Of a stretch of 64,000 nt of DNA, positions 44,479 through 54,560 are shown piece by piece. Numbering within the stretch: the first letter of the stretch is position 1; every line of letters starts with the position of its first letter. Location of the stretch: assembly GCF_021390595.1 (NCBI RefSeq), contig NZ_JAJEJR010000003.1:682001-746000 (forward strand). The letters run 5' to 3'. This DNA is from Paraburkholderia sp. HP33-1 (GTDB taxonomy: Bacteria > Pseudomonadota > Gammaproteobacteria > Burkholderiales > Burkholderiaceae). Both the position numbers and the translations under genes were made by a program. Under the pieces are notes generated by a model. It saw nothing but the letters and a program-made list of their open reading frames with translations, was not told the origin of the DNA and ran no database searches.

Positions 44479-46014
44479 TTGAAAAGCCTCACTATCAAGA
44501 CGCGACTGATCGCCGTCATGTCTGCATTGAGTGTGCTGCTGCTAGCCGGGGGCCTGATGGGGCTCTGGAGCGTAAGTAGAGTCAACGATTCACTACGCGA
44601 AGTCTACGAAGCGAGGCTGGTTTCCATTCAGCGTATCGATTTGATGAACACGGCGCTGAATCGTCTGCGATTCACCATTGCGTCATCGGCGCTGGATACG
44701 AAGCAGGCGTATATCGACGCCAAGCTTCAGAGCTTCAAGAGCGATATGAAAATCGGGGATCAAGCCTGGGCGGACTACACGAAGAACCTGACTCCTGAAG
44801 AAAAAGCAGAGACTGATGCTTTCGTGCCGGTATTCGGAAAGTTCGTTGTTGGAGTGGTACAGCCGGCAATGGCGGCTATGGCAGCCCACGACATCTCAGC
44901 TATTGACGATATCTCACGAGGGCCGTTAGAAGCTCTTTATGAGCCGGTACAAGACGGACTGGACCGGATGGTGACTCTGGAGGGCGAACTGGCTAAACGC
45001 GAGTACGAGCGTTCGCAGCAAAACTACCAGATCGTGCGAGTACTCTGTATTGTCGGCGTGCTGACCGGCGGACTGATGGCATTCGGATTTTCCGTCTGGT
45101 TGATTCGCGCGATTTCCACTCCGCTCAATACGGCGGTGCAGGTCGCGCAGAACGTGAAGAGCGGGAATCTGACTCAACGAATCGACACGCGTTCTACGGA
45201 TGAGACGGGACGAGTTCTGGCCGCTTTGGCCGACATGAGCCAGAGTCTGAGTCGTATCGTGAGCGATGTGCGAAATTCCTCGGAGTCGATCAAGAACGCA
45301 TCGGTTCAAATTGCGCAGGGCAATCAGGAGTTGAGTTCCCGCACGGAGTCGCAGGCAGCGTCGCTGGAAGAAACTGCGGCATCAGTTGAACAACTGAGTT
45401 CAACTGTGCGCCTCAATGCTCAAAACGCGATCCAGGCGGATACGTTGGCCCGAAACGCCTCTGAAGTGGCGGCCCGTGGCGGCCAGGCAGTGACCCGTGT
45501 TGTCGAAACCATGCAGGACATCAATCGCAGCGCTAATTCGATTTCAGACATCATCGGTACGATTGAAGGTATCGCCTTCCAGACCAATATCCTGGCGCTG
45601 AACGCTGCGGTTGAGGCTGCGCGAGCTGGGGAGGAAGGTCGTGGATTTGCCGTGGTTGCAGGTGAGGTTCGTTCGCTCGCTCAACGTTCGGCCGGCGCTG
45701 CAAAGGAGATCAAAGACCTGATCGATGATTCGGTTACCAAAGTCGGTGCCGGTACTCGGCTGGTCGATGAAGCAGGGACAACCATGAAGGAGGTGGTGCA
45801 AAGCATCACCCGGGTCGCGGACATCATGGGGGAAATCAGTGCTGCGAGTCAGGAGCAGGCTCAGGGCATCGAGCAGATCAGCCAAGCCGTGACCCAGATG
45901 GATCAGCAGGTGCAGAGCAACGCAGCAATGGTTGAACAGGCATCGGCTGCGGCGCAGCAACTGCGAGACGAATCGGCTCAACTGTCGCGGACAGTAGCCA
46001 CTTTCAACGTTTGA
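44479..46014 (+). CDS. Methyl-accepting chemotaxis protein in the catabolic island
   Basis: 511 residues from TTG 44479 (GGGGA eight bases upstream). Membrane spans at about residues 12-32 and 190-213 enclose a four-helix-bundle ligand domain of Tar type. HAMP follows, then the cytoplasmic signalling tip EEGRGFAVVAGEVRSLAQRSAGAAKEI. No C-terminal NWETF pentapeptide is seen. Located just before mhpC, it most likely senses the pathway substrate or a product (inference). Confidence 0.9.
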   Translation: MKSLTIKTRLIAVMSALSVLLLAGGLMGLWSVSRVNDSLREVYEARLVSIQRIDLMNTALNRLRFTIASSALDTKQAYIDAKLQSFKSDMKIGDQAWADYTKNLTPEEKAETDAFVPVFGKFVVGVVQPAMAAMAAHDISAIDDISRGPLEALYEPVQDGLDRMVTLEGELAKREYERSQQNYQIVRVLCIVGVLTGGLMAFGFSVWLIRAISTPLNTAVQVAQNVKSGNLTQRIDTRSTDETGRVLAALADMSQSLSRIVSDVRNSSESIKNASVQIAQGNQELSSRTESQAASLEETAASVEQLSSTVRLNAQNAIQADTLARNASEVAARGGQAVTRVVETMQDINRSANSISDIIGTIEGIAFQTNILALNAAVEAARAGEEGRGFAVVAGEVRSLAQRSAGAAKEIKDLIDDSVTKVGAGTRLVDEAGTTMKEVVQSITRVADIMGEISAASQEQAQGIEQISQAVTQMDQQVQSNAAMVEQASAAAQQLRDESAQLSRTVATFNV

Positions 46015-46022
46015 GAACACAT

Positions 46023-46889
46023 ATGAGTTCGCTTTTCAATGAAGTGCAGACCAGCCATGAGGTGGCGGTCGAGGTCGAGGGCACCAGCTACAAGGTGCAT
46101 TACAACGACATTGGGCACAGCAAGGATCCCGTGGTGGTAATGCTCCACGGTTCGGGCCCCGGTGCCACCGGCTGGGCCAACTACTATCGAAACATTGACG
46201 CGTTTGCTGGTGCTGGATACCGCCTTCTGCTGATCAATATGCCGGGCTTCGGCAAGAGCGATCCGGTCGTCATCGACCGAGGCTCCCGTTCCGAATTCAA
46301 CGGTCAGGTCGTTCGCGCTGTTCTGGATCAAATCCAGGTCGATAAGGTAAGCGTTGTCGGCAATTCGATGGGTGCCCACTCGGCTACGGCGTTTGCTTTG
46401 AAGAACCCGGAGCGGGTCAACCGTCTGGTCTATATGGGCGGCGGTACCGCTGGGCCCTCGATGTTCGTTCCGCAGCCGGCCGAAGGGATCAAGCTCCTGA
46501 ACTTCGTGTACAGGGAACCCACGCTCGAAAACGTCAAGCGCATGATGAATGTGTTCGTCTACGATGCGTCGGCCCTGACCGACGATCTGCTGCAACAGAG
46601 GGTGGACAACATGCAGGCCAGCAAGCACCACCTGGATAACTGGGTGAAGAGCATGGCCGCGAATCCGAAGCAATTCTCGGACTATCAAACGCAACTCCAC
46701 GAGATCAAGGCACCTGCACTGATCGTCTGGGGTCGGGAGGATCGCTTCCTTCCCTACGACATGGGCCTCCGTCTGATGGCGGGTCTCCCCAATGCCGAAT
46801 TCCACATGTTCAACCGCTGTGGTCATTGGGTGCAGTGGGAACACGTGGACAAGTTCAATCGCATGGTGTTGGACTTCCTGTCCAACTAA
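46023..46889 (+). CDS. mhpC: 2-hydroxy-6-oxonona-2,4-dienedioate hydrolase
   Basis: 288 residues from ATG 46023. It follows E. coli MhpC closely: VMLHGSGPGATGWANYYRNID, nucleophile S115 in VVGNSMGAHSA, GGGTAGPSMFVP, ANPKQFSDY, Asp of WGREDRFLP and His of RCGHWVQWEH. It cleaves the MhpB product to 2-hydroxypenta-2,4-dienoate and succinate or fumarate. It is separated from mhpB by about 9 kb, at the distal end of the island. Confidence 0.93.
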   Translation: MSSLFNEVQTSHEVAVEVEGTSYKVHYNDIGHSKDPVVVMLHGSGPGATGWANYYRNIDAFAGAGYRLLLINMPGFGKSDPVVIDRGSRSEFNGQVVRAVLDQIQVDKVSVVGNSMGAHSATAFALKNPERVNRLVYMGGGTAGPSMFVPQPAEGIKLLNFVYREPTLENVKRMMNVFVYDASALTDDLLQQRVDNMQASKHHLDNWVKSMAANPKQFSDYQTQLHEIKAPALIVWGREDRFLPYDMGLRLMAGLPNAEFHMFNRCGHWVQWEHVDKFNRMVLDFLSN

Positions 46890-47395
46890 ACGTCGCCTAT
46901 GTGGACGCCTCCCGATTCGGTGCTGAGTCCGAGCTCGTTCGGGAGGCGCGTCTCCAGCGACGCAATATCTTCGCTGATGCGGGAAGCTGACGTTCGGCTG
47001 CTCGATGCCACCACCGTCAGCAATCCGCCGCGACATTGCTGACATAGAACGCAGACTGTCCCAGTGTCGGCAGTGGCACCGATGATCTGCCAATCGGGTC
47101 AGTCGGCGTACGGCCACTTTCATCCAAAACGCGACGCTGTGGCCTCGACACGAGGGCCCGCAGCAACGCATCAGACTTGGCCCCCCGGTCGCCACCGGGA
47201 TATGCCGCGATCCGCACAGGCTGGACATTGACCACGTCCTTGCCGCAACAACACCCGTCATCTCCGGGTGATCTCTGCTGGAATCTCGGCCCCGATTGTC
47301 CTAATGTCCACGATGCTGTGATTCATCGACGCACAGCGATTCTCAAAGTGCGATGTGCATCTCTTCTTATTTGAACAACAAAGAAGGAGACACAA
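46890..47395. other. Intergenic region at the right border of the catabolic island
   Basis: About 500 bases holding one hairpin (46906-46948) and the ribosome-binding site of the next gene. Reverse-strand frames (for example around 47017-47235) have no recognised family. Nothing else assigned. Confidence 0.45.
46906..46948 (+). terminator. Putative terminator hairpin after mhpC
   Basis: CGCCTCCCGA (46906-46915) and TCGGGAGGCG (46939-46948) form a 10-bp stem with a 23-base loop, starting 17 bases after the mhpC stop. No T-run follows, so termination strength is uncertain, but its place fits the end of the island transcript. Confidence 0.5.
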
Positions 47396-49546
47396 ATGAC
47401 AGACTTCCCGATCGCGAGCCGAACCAGAACCAGAACGGCACAACTTCGTACCGCGACAGCATTAGTAATAGCAACGATATGCGCGACACTCGTATGCGCC
47501 GCGCATGCCACGGATCACGACAACGACGACGACGGCGAGTTGAATACGCTGCCATCGTTCGTCGTACCAGGCAGTCTCTCAACCACCACCTACGACGGCG
47601 TCAGCGACGATCTGCTAACAGCCGGCCTTGGAAAAACCGGACTCGCGAGCCTTGCGGCGCCCGCCGTTGCGAACGCCGCGAGCCCAACGGCAGCGGAATT
47701 GCGCAGACTTGCGATCTGGTCGAACTACCGCGCGCTCGTCGACATAACCCCGGCCGGCGGCTACGGTCGCTTCTGGGGGCCCAACGTCGATCTGGACGGA
47801 AACGACACCCTTGGCGAAGGAAAAATCGCCGGCACGGAATATCTGGCCTATGCCGACGACGGCAGTGGCCGGCAAAACGTCAGCCTTCTCGTCCAGGTGC
47901 CGGCAACCTTCAACCCGGCGAATCCGTGCATCGTCACGGCGACGTCGTCGGGCTCGCGCGGTGTCTACGGCGCCATTTCGGCGGCCGGCGAATGGGGCCT
48001 CAAGCGCGGCTGCGCGGTCGCCTATACCGACAAGGGCAGCGGCAACGGCGCGCACGAACTGATGAGCGGCCTCGTCACGCTGATCGATGGCCGCCTCGCT
48101 AACGCCGCCACCGCCGGGCCAGCCAGTCTCTTCACCGCCCACGTGCCCGCCACCATCCTGAGCACGTACAACCAGAATTTTCCGAACCGCTATGCGTTCA
48201 AGCACGCGCATTCGCAACAGAATCCGGAGCAGGACTGGGGCAAGGACACCCTGGAAGCCATCCAGTTTGCGTACTGGGTGCTGAACCAGCAGTTCACGCC
48301 GCTCGTCGAGTCGTCGCATCACCGCGTGCACTACCGGCCCGGCAGCATCACCACCATCGCGGCATCCGTGAGTAACGGCGGCGGCGCGTCGCTTGCGACC
48401 GCCGAACAGGACACGAAAGGGTGGATCACGGCGGTGGTGGTCGGCGAGCCGCAGATCAACGTCCGGATGCCAGTCAATGCGCAGGTGATAGAGGGCGGGC
48501 AGCGTATCGCCGCGGCCGGCAAACCGCTGGCGGACTACATGACGCTCGCAAATCTGCTCCAACCGTGCGCCGCGCTCGCGGACGCGGCCGCCGGCGCTCC
48601 GTATCTGACCGCGCTGCCGTTCGCGACGACCAGCGCGATCCGCCAGGCCCGCTGCGCGTCGCTGGCGGCGGCCGGATATGTACATGGCAGCGACACGCAA
48701 ACGCAGGCCAACGACGCCCTCGCACAGCTGCATCAGGCCGGCTATGAAGCGGATTCGGACCTGCTGCATGCGCCGATGTGGGATTCGCAAGCGGTGCCGG
48801 CGGTCGCCGTCACGTACGCGAACGCGTACGCGAGGGCGAGCGTCGCCGACAATCTGTGCGGCTTCAGCTTCGGCACGACGAACCCGGCGACGGGTGCAGC
48901 GGGCTTTGCGCCCGCGGTTTCGCCGATGCCGACCATCTTCGGCCTCGGCAACGGTGTGCCGCCAACCAACGGCATCAGCCTCGTCTACAACGTGACGCCG
49001 TCGGGAGGCGCGGACCATCGGCTCGCGACAGCCGACGCGAGCTTCGCCGGCGCGGTATGTGCGCGCGCGTTGTGGACCGGCAAAAACCCGCGCGTACTGG
49101 CGAGCGTCGATGCGATCCGTGTGAATGCGATCCTGCATGGCAAGCCCACGATCATCGTCCAGGGCCGCAGCGATGCGTTGGTGCCGATCAATCACGCTTC
49201 CCGTGCGTATCTTGCCGCGAACAGCGTGCGGGAAGGCTCGCGAAGCCAGTTGTCGCTTTACGAGGTGACGAACGGACAGCATTTCGACGCGTTTCTAGGT
49301 TTCCCCGGCTTCGACACCCGCTTCGTGCCGGTCCACTATTACAACCTCCAGGCGCTCAACCTGATGTGGAGCCACCTGAAGAACGGCACGCCGCTGCCGC
49401 CGTCGCAGGTGATTCGCACGACACCGCGCGGTGGCACTCCGGGTTTGGCGCCGACGTTGAACGTATCGAACCTGCCGCCCATCGTTGCGAACCCTGGCAG
49501 CAATGCGATCAGTGCGGACCATGGGGTCGTGAGCGTGCCGCATTAA
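47396..49546 (+). CDS. D-3-hydroxybutyrate oligomer hydrolase
   Basis: 716 residues with AAGGAG upstream and a signal peptide-like start (LVIATICATLVCAAHA). LPSFVVPGSLSTTTYDGVSDDLLTAGLGKTGL, GGYGRFWGPNVDLDG, YTDKGSGNGAHELM and the Ser region ASVSNGGGASLATAEQ match the Burkholderiales 3HB-oligomer hydrolase family. Near the C-terminus IIVQGRSDALVPINH and TNGQHFDAFLGFPGFD supply Asp/His. It degrades oligomers released from poly-3-hydroxybutyrate. Outside the catabolic island; GC-rich host-like codon use. Confidence 0.88.
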   Translation: MTDFPIASRTRTRTAQLRTATALVIATICATLVCAAHATDHDNDDDGELNTLPSFVVPGSLSTTTYDGVSDDLLTAGLGKTGLASLAAPAVANAASPTAAELRRLAIWSNYRALVDITPAGGYGRFWGPNVDLDGNDTLGEGKIAGTEYLAYADDGSGRQNVSLLVQVPATFNPANPCIVTATSSGSRGVYGAISAAGEWGLKRGCAVAYTDKGSGNGAHELMSGLVTLIDGRLANAATAGPASLFTAHVPATILSTYNQNFPNRYAFKHAHSQQNPEQDWGKDTLEAIQFAYWVLNQQFTPLVESSHHRVHYRPGSITTIAASVSNGGGASLATAEQDTKGWITAVVVGEPQINVRMPVNAQVIEGGQRIAAAGKPLADYMTLANLLQPCAALADAAAGAPYLTALPFATTSAIRQARCASLAAAGYVHGSDTQTQANDALAQLHQAGYEADSDLLHAPMWDSQAVPAVAVTYANAYARASVADNLCGFSFGTTNPATGAAGFAPAVSPMPTIFGLGNGVPPTNGISLVYNVTPSGGADHRLATADASFAGAVCARALWTGKNPRVLASVDAIRVNAILHGKPTIIVQGRSDALVPINHASRAYLAANSVREGSRSQLSLYEVTNGQHFDAFLGFPGFDTRFVPVHYYNLQALNLMWSHLKNGTPLPPSQVIRTTPRGGTPGLAPTLNVSNLPPIVANPGSNAISADHGVVSVPH

Positions 49547-49579
49547 GTGGATTATGCGATTCGGGGTCCGGCGTCTGGT

Positions 49580-50887
49580 TCAGGTTTCGAGGCGCCGTTC
49601 CTTGAAAAGCATCACCGCACAGAAGCTCACCACACACGCCGGCGCCACATACCAGGCTGCGGACATGGGGTCGCCGGTCCGTTTGATCAAACCTGTCACG
49701 ATGAATTGAGCGGTAGCGCCGAACAAGGCGACGTTCAGCGCATGCGAAACGGCCATGCCGCTGGCGCGTACCCGCGCTGGAAGCGCTTCGAGCACAAGCA
49801 GGGTGACCGCGCCAGCACCGAGCGCGACCATGGTGCTAACGAGCCCGACGCCGCACAGGATGGGCAGCGCGCTGGTCGCATGGGTAATCACCACAAAGGC
49901 CGGATAGATCAGAAGCGCCGTGCATCCGGAGGCAAGCAGGGCCAGTGGCTTGCGACGCCGCAGACTGTCCAGGAGACGCCCTGCCAGCGGGGGAATGCTG
50001 ACCAGCAGCAGCGCAGACAACGCGGAAGCCAGAAATCCGATGACGGCGGGCAGGTGCATCACGCGAGTCGCATAGCTTGGCATGAAATAGACGATCGCGT
50101 AGACCGGTACCGTCTGCCCCATCATCATCAGCATGGCCAGCAGGATCGTCGTCCCGTGTTCGCGACGCAGTTCGGTGAGCGGGGTGGCGGGAATACTGGC
50201 GGTGGTGGTGAGAATCGGATCATCGCGAAGCCGGTGGCGAACGTAGAGGCCGACTGGCGCGATGAGCAGACCGATCAGGAAGGGGATCCGCCAACCCCAC
50301 GAAGCCACAGCTGCCGGTGACATCGTGCTGGTGATCAGCAGGCCCAACGTTGCACCCAGCAACGCGGCCGCGCCTTGACTGGCTAGCTGCCAACTGAGCA
50401 GATAGCCACGGCGCGACGCGGGCCCTGTCTCCAGCACGAAGGTCGCGGTGACTCCGATGTCGCCACCAAGGGCAAAGCCCTGCAACGATCGACCGGCAAT
50501 GACAAGCAGCGGCGCAAGCACTCCTATGCTGGCGAATGACGGGCACAGGGCGAGCGCGGCGGTTCCCAGAGCCATCATCCAGCTGGTCCTCGTCATCGCT
50601 GCGCGGCGTCCTACGCGGTCCGCGTAAGCGCCGATGATCACCGCGCCAACGGGGCGCATGAAAAAACCGACGCCGAATGTGCCGACGGCCCACAGCAGTG
50701 AAGTCATCGAATCGTTCGCCGGGAAGAACTGGTCTCCGATCATCACCGCGAAAAAACCGAAAACGGTGAAATCGAACATTTCGAGCCCGGTCACAAGCGA
50801 TGCCGCAACGACGGCTTTGACAAGTTCACGGGGATTTTCCTGATTGCCCGAAGGCGGGTCGTACGTCGCGAATAGAGGCGTGAACAT
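49580..50887 (-). CDS. MFS transporter, metabolite:H+ symporter (MHS) type
   Basis: 435 residues, 12 hydrophobic spans. GVGFFMRPVGAVIIGAYADRVGRRAAM is the loop 2-3 MHS signature, and AGRSLQGFALGGDIGVTATFVLE the TM4-5 region. MHS members move citrate, alpha-ketoglutarate, proline/betaine or aromatic acids. Convergent to the 3HB-oligomer hydrolase; no enzyme neighbour reveals the substrate. Confidence 0.87.
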   Translation of the reverse strand: MFTPLFATYDPPSGNQENPRELVKAVVAASLVTGLEMFDFTVFGFFAVMIGDQFFPANDSMTSLLWAVGTFGVGFFMRPVGAVIIGAYADRVGRRAAMTRTSWMMALGTAALALCPSFASIGVLAPLLVIAGRSLQGFALGGDIGVTATFVLETGPASRRGYLLSWQLASQGAAALLGATLGLLITSTMSPAAVASWGWRIPFLIGLLIAPVGLYVRHRLRDDPILTTTASIPATPLTELRREHGTTILLAMLMMMGQTVPVYAIVYFMPSYATRVMHLPAVIGFLASALSALLLVSIPPLAGRLLDSLRRRKPLALLASGCTALLIYPAFVVITHATSALPILCGVGLVSTMVALGAGAVTLLVLEALPARVRASGMAVSHALNVALFGATAQFIVTGLIKRTGDPMSAAWYVAPACVVSFCAVMLFKERRLET

Positions 50888-51128
50888 TCTTTTATAGGGC
50901 GGTCAGTATTGGCGCATGAGTTTCACGTTGAAAATCCATCCTCGCTACGCGAGGCGTTGCACGATACCACGTGCGCTCCTTCGCTGATCGGCTGCGCATG
51001 GCTCGAGACAGCTGCTCTGAGGGCGGGACAGTATCCCTTCCCAACTCGGCCAGGGCGGAGTAGGGTTCCCTTTGTTCTACGCGACCGCCAAAGTTTGCTA
51101 ACCAGACACCTCGACTCTGGAGAAACTC

Positions 51129-51416
51129 ATGACAGATATCGCACTTGCACGCAAAGATGCTTGTCTCGCAACCGTTCGTGCGGTCTTGTCGGACTTGATT
51201 GACGACGTCAACCTAATCAAAGCGGCTCTACGTGTTGCGGATTATCTGGTAGATGATATTGAAGGCAAGATCACCGAGACCGACGCTGTATTACTTGCCG
51301 TCACCGCACTAACTAAAGTCAATCGCGCGATTCGTGACTGGAACGACGTGGACGGCAACTCGGTGGACGCGATGAGAGTCGCAGACTTTATCATCGATGA
51401 ACAAATGCACGGGTAG
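51129..51416 (+). CDS. Hypothetical small acidic helical protein
   Basis: 95 residues; TGGAGAAACTC precedes ATG. The composition is acidic and the helices amphipathic (VRAVLSDLIDDVNLIKAALRVADYLVDDIEGKITETDAVLLAVTALTKVNRAIRDW). No signal peptide, span or known motif. Codon use is plausible for a gene. Function unknown. Confidence 0.6.
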   Translation: MTDIALARKDACLATVRAVLSDLIDDVNLIKAALRVADYLVDDIEGKITETDAVLLAVTALTKVNRAIRDWNDVDGNSVDAMRVADFIIDEQMHG

Positions 51417-51656
51417 GACCGCGCAACCGATCCCCATGAAGCGACTTCGTCCGCGGCAAGAATCGAGGCGCCAGCGGACGCGGTGGTCCGGCCAATGGGA
51501 TCACCGGCGCGGCCCGTTAGTTAACTACTGAGGCGGGATACCGCTGTTGCCTGTACCGCATACGACGAGTGCTGCACTAGAATGGGTTATTGCCGACGTC
51601 GTCGACAGACGGTATCTGGCCAGCACGACGTGCAGGATTCTCGTTGGAGGAATGCC

Positions 51657-51821
51657 ATGCCGACTTACCAGTACAGGTGCGAGAAGTGCGGTGAGACGTT
51701 CGAACATGCCGAGCATCTTGCTGAACATGCAACCGCTCATCCACCTTGTCCGAAGTGCGGAAGCGAGAAAGTTCAGCACATACCCACGCCATTCGTGGCG
51801 AAAACTTCCAGAAAGAGCTGA
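51657..51821 (+). CDS. FmdB-family zinc-ribbon protein
   Basis: 54 residues from ATG 51657, GGAGG just upstream; a longer upstream frame is a shadow. MPTYQYRCEKCGETFE and PPCPKCGSEKVQHIPTPF give the C-x2-C...C-x2-C zinc ribbon typical of FmdB, here spaced by a His-rich helix (HAEHLAEHATAH). Usual family length is 60-110. Regulatory role is presumed but not shown. Confidence 0.82.
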   Translation: MPTYQYRCEKCGETFEHAEHLAEHATAHPPCPKCGSEKVQHIPTPFVAKTSRKS

Positions 51822-51903
51822 AAACTGTCTGATCAAGCGAAGGCAAAATCCAGCCAGGCGCGGTCTCCCGGCATTTAAGCTCCCAGTTAGTCGAGTTCGG
51901 CCG

Positions 51904-52068
51904 TTATCCGCCGAAAATCTGCGTCCGGCAGCGTGATGCGCTCGTCGGTTGTAGATGCTGCTCCCTATTGCCGCACGGTCTCATTGCGAGCGCCAGGCTC
52001 TTCGCAAACGACTTCAAATCCTTGGCGCGAAGAATGGGGGTGGTAACGACGGTACTTGACTGATCCAT
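51904..52068 (-). pseudogene. Short ORF, possible 5' stub of an Ldh2-type dehydrogenase
   Basis: 54 codons from ATG 52068, five bases after the stop of the upstream flavoprotein gene, with GGTGAGAG before it. TTPILRAKDLKSFAKSLALAM resembles the N-terminal helix of malate/L-lactate (Ldh2) dehydrogenases; then similarity ends. A truncated operon partner of the FAD oxidoreductase is possible. Low confidence. Confidence 0.35.
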
Positions 52069-52073
52069 CGCTC

Positions 52074-53291
52074 TCACCTTGCACCGTAGAAATGACGGTA
52101 CTGCCACGCGGCCTGCCTGATCAACTCGTCGTCCGGCCACGGGCCGATTCCAAATCGACCTGGCGATAGAGGCGTCAGATCGATAGGGGGTGCACCATCG
52201 ACGATCCACGCGGCGAGCATTTCCCCCAGTGCCGGGGCGATGGAGAGTCCAACCACATTGCAGCCGCTCGCGAAGTAAAACCCCCGAACGGCCGGCGTAG
52301 GGCCGACGATGTGCTGGCCATCGGCCGTCATCGTTGGAAGCCCGCCACGATGCTCGCGGATTCCTGTGTTCAGAAGGACGGGAAGCTGGGCCTCGACATC
52401 CCGGGCGTAGCGCCAGAGAACGTCGGCATCGAGCGACAGATCCTTTACGTCGAACCTGGCGTCGAAGCTATTCATGTCGAAGAATCTCGGATGTTCCTCG
52501 TAGACTCCCCAGAGAAATCCGCCGTCACATGGTCTCATATACACCGCGGCATCCATGATTCGGACCATCGGCAATTCGGCTCGGGCATCGGGAACTGGCT
52601 CGGTGACGAACAATTGTTGCGCCGTCGTGACAAGAGGAACTCGAATTCCGCTGGCTTCGGCCACTTGTCTCGTCCAGGCGCCGGCTGCATCGACAACGAC
52701 TGGGGCTCGTATGCGGCCGCACGTGGTGTCGACTCCGGCCACCTCGCCGTCCGCGATCAGGACGCGCGTCACCGCGGTGTTCGACAGTAGCACTGCCCCG
52801 TTTTCCTGCGCTGCACGAGCGAAGCCGACGGCCAGTTGAGCGGGATTGAAATACATGTCGTCGCCGATGCGAATCACCGCAGCGACTCCCGTTGTTTGAA
52901 GAAACGGGTTGAGCCGGTGGGCCGCGTCGAGCGAGAGTTCCTCTACGTCCAGGCCGTGGCGCCGGCCGCGCAGGATGTCTTCCTGGATGACCTCGGCATC
53001 CACTGGTCGCCGCGCTACCTTGAGGCTGCCCGAGTGCACCCAATCAAGGGGCTGACCCGTGTCCTCGGAGAATTGCCTGATCCTGTCAGCCGCCAGCTTG
53101 ATCAGGTCGATCATCAAGTCGCTCTTGCGCAGGCAACTGACCATCCCAGCCGCTCGCGGTGAGGTCTGTGAGGCGATTTCGAGCCGCTCGATCACCGCGA
53201 CCCGGCGAGCACCTCTCTTCGCGACGTGGAAGGCTGTCGCTGCTCCTAGCCCGCCGGAGCCAATGACGATCACATCTGCGGATTCGATCAT
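52074..53291 (-). CDS. FAD-dependent amino-acid/amine oxidoreductase (DadA/SoxB-like)
   Basis: 405 residues from the ATG giving MIESADVIVIGSGGLGAATAFHVA. The N-terminal FAD-binding GxGxxG, then RAAGMVSCLRKSD, VDAAGAWTRQVAE and the C-terminal GFYFASGCNVVGLSIAPALGEMLA are typical of the DAO superfamily (sarcosine, glycine or D-amino acid dehydrogenases). Substrate unknown. Possibly in an operon with a decayed Ldh2-like gene, suggesting imino/amino acid metabolism. Confidence 0.85.
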   Translation of the reverse strand: MIESADVIVIGSGGLGAATAFHVAKRGARRVAVIERLEIASQTSPRAAGMVSCLRKSDLMIDLIKLAADRIRQFSEDTGQPLDWVHSGSLKVARRPVDAEVIQEDILRGRRHGLDVEELSLDAAHRLNPFLQTTGVAAVIRIGDDMYFNPAQLAVGFARAAQENGAVLLSNTAVTRVLIADGEVAGVDTTCGRIRAPVVVDAAGAWTRQVAEASGIRVPLVTTAQQLFVTEPVPDARAELPMVRIMDAAVYMRPCDGGFLWGVYEEHPRFFDMNSFDARFDVKDLSLDADVLWRYARDVEAQLPVLLNTGIREHRGGLPTMTADGQHIVGPTPAVRGFYFASGCNVVGLSIAPALGEMLAAWIVDGAPPIDLTPLSPGRFGIGPWPDDELIRQAAWQYRHFYGAR

Positions 53292-53497
53292 CGATGATTG
53301 TCCCACGCCAAACTGTCTATCACGCCGACTGAGTTCTCAGGCAAAGGAGGCTTGACACATGATAGACCTCGGATCGAAGGAGGAGGCGGCCGCGAATGAG
53401 CGGCCGATATCGCCGAACGAATGCGGAGCATGCGCCCCACCGCCCTCGGCTATGACGCGATCTGCCTGACCTGTCGGACGGTCACGCTGATTGCGCG

Positions 53498-54523
<1,026 letters not shown>

Positions 54524-54560
54524 CTACGGTTCCGTGCGCGCTTGAGCAGAAGAGTTCACC

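Noticed and set aside
47615..49282. A 555-residue reverse frame opposite the 3HB-oligomer hydrolase
   Set aside because: Arg-rich shadow translation in GC-rich DNA; the forward gene matches a known family.
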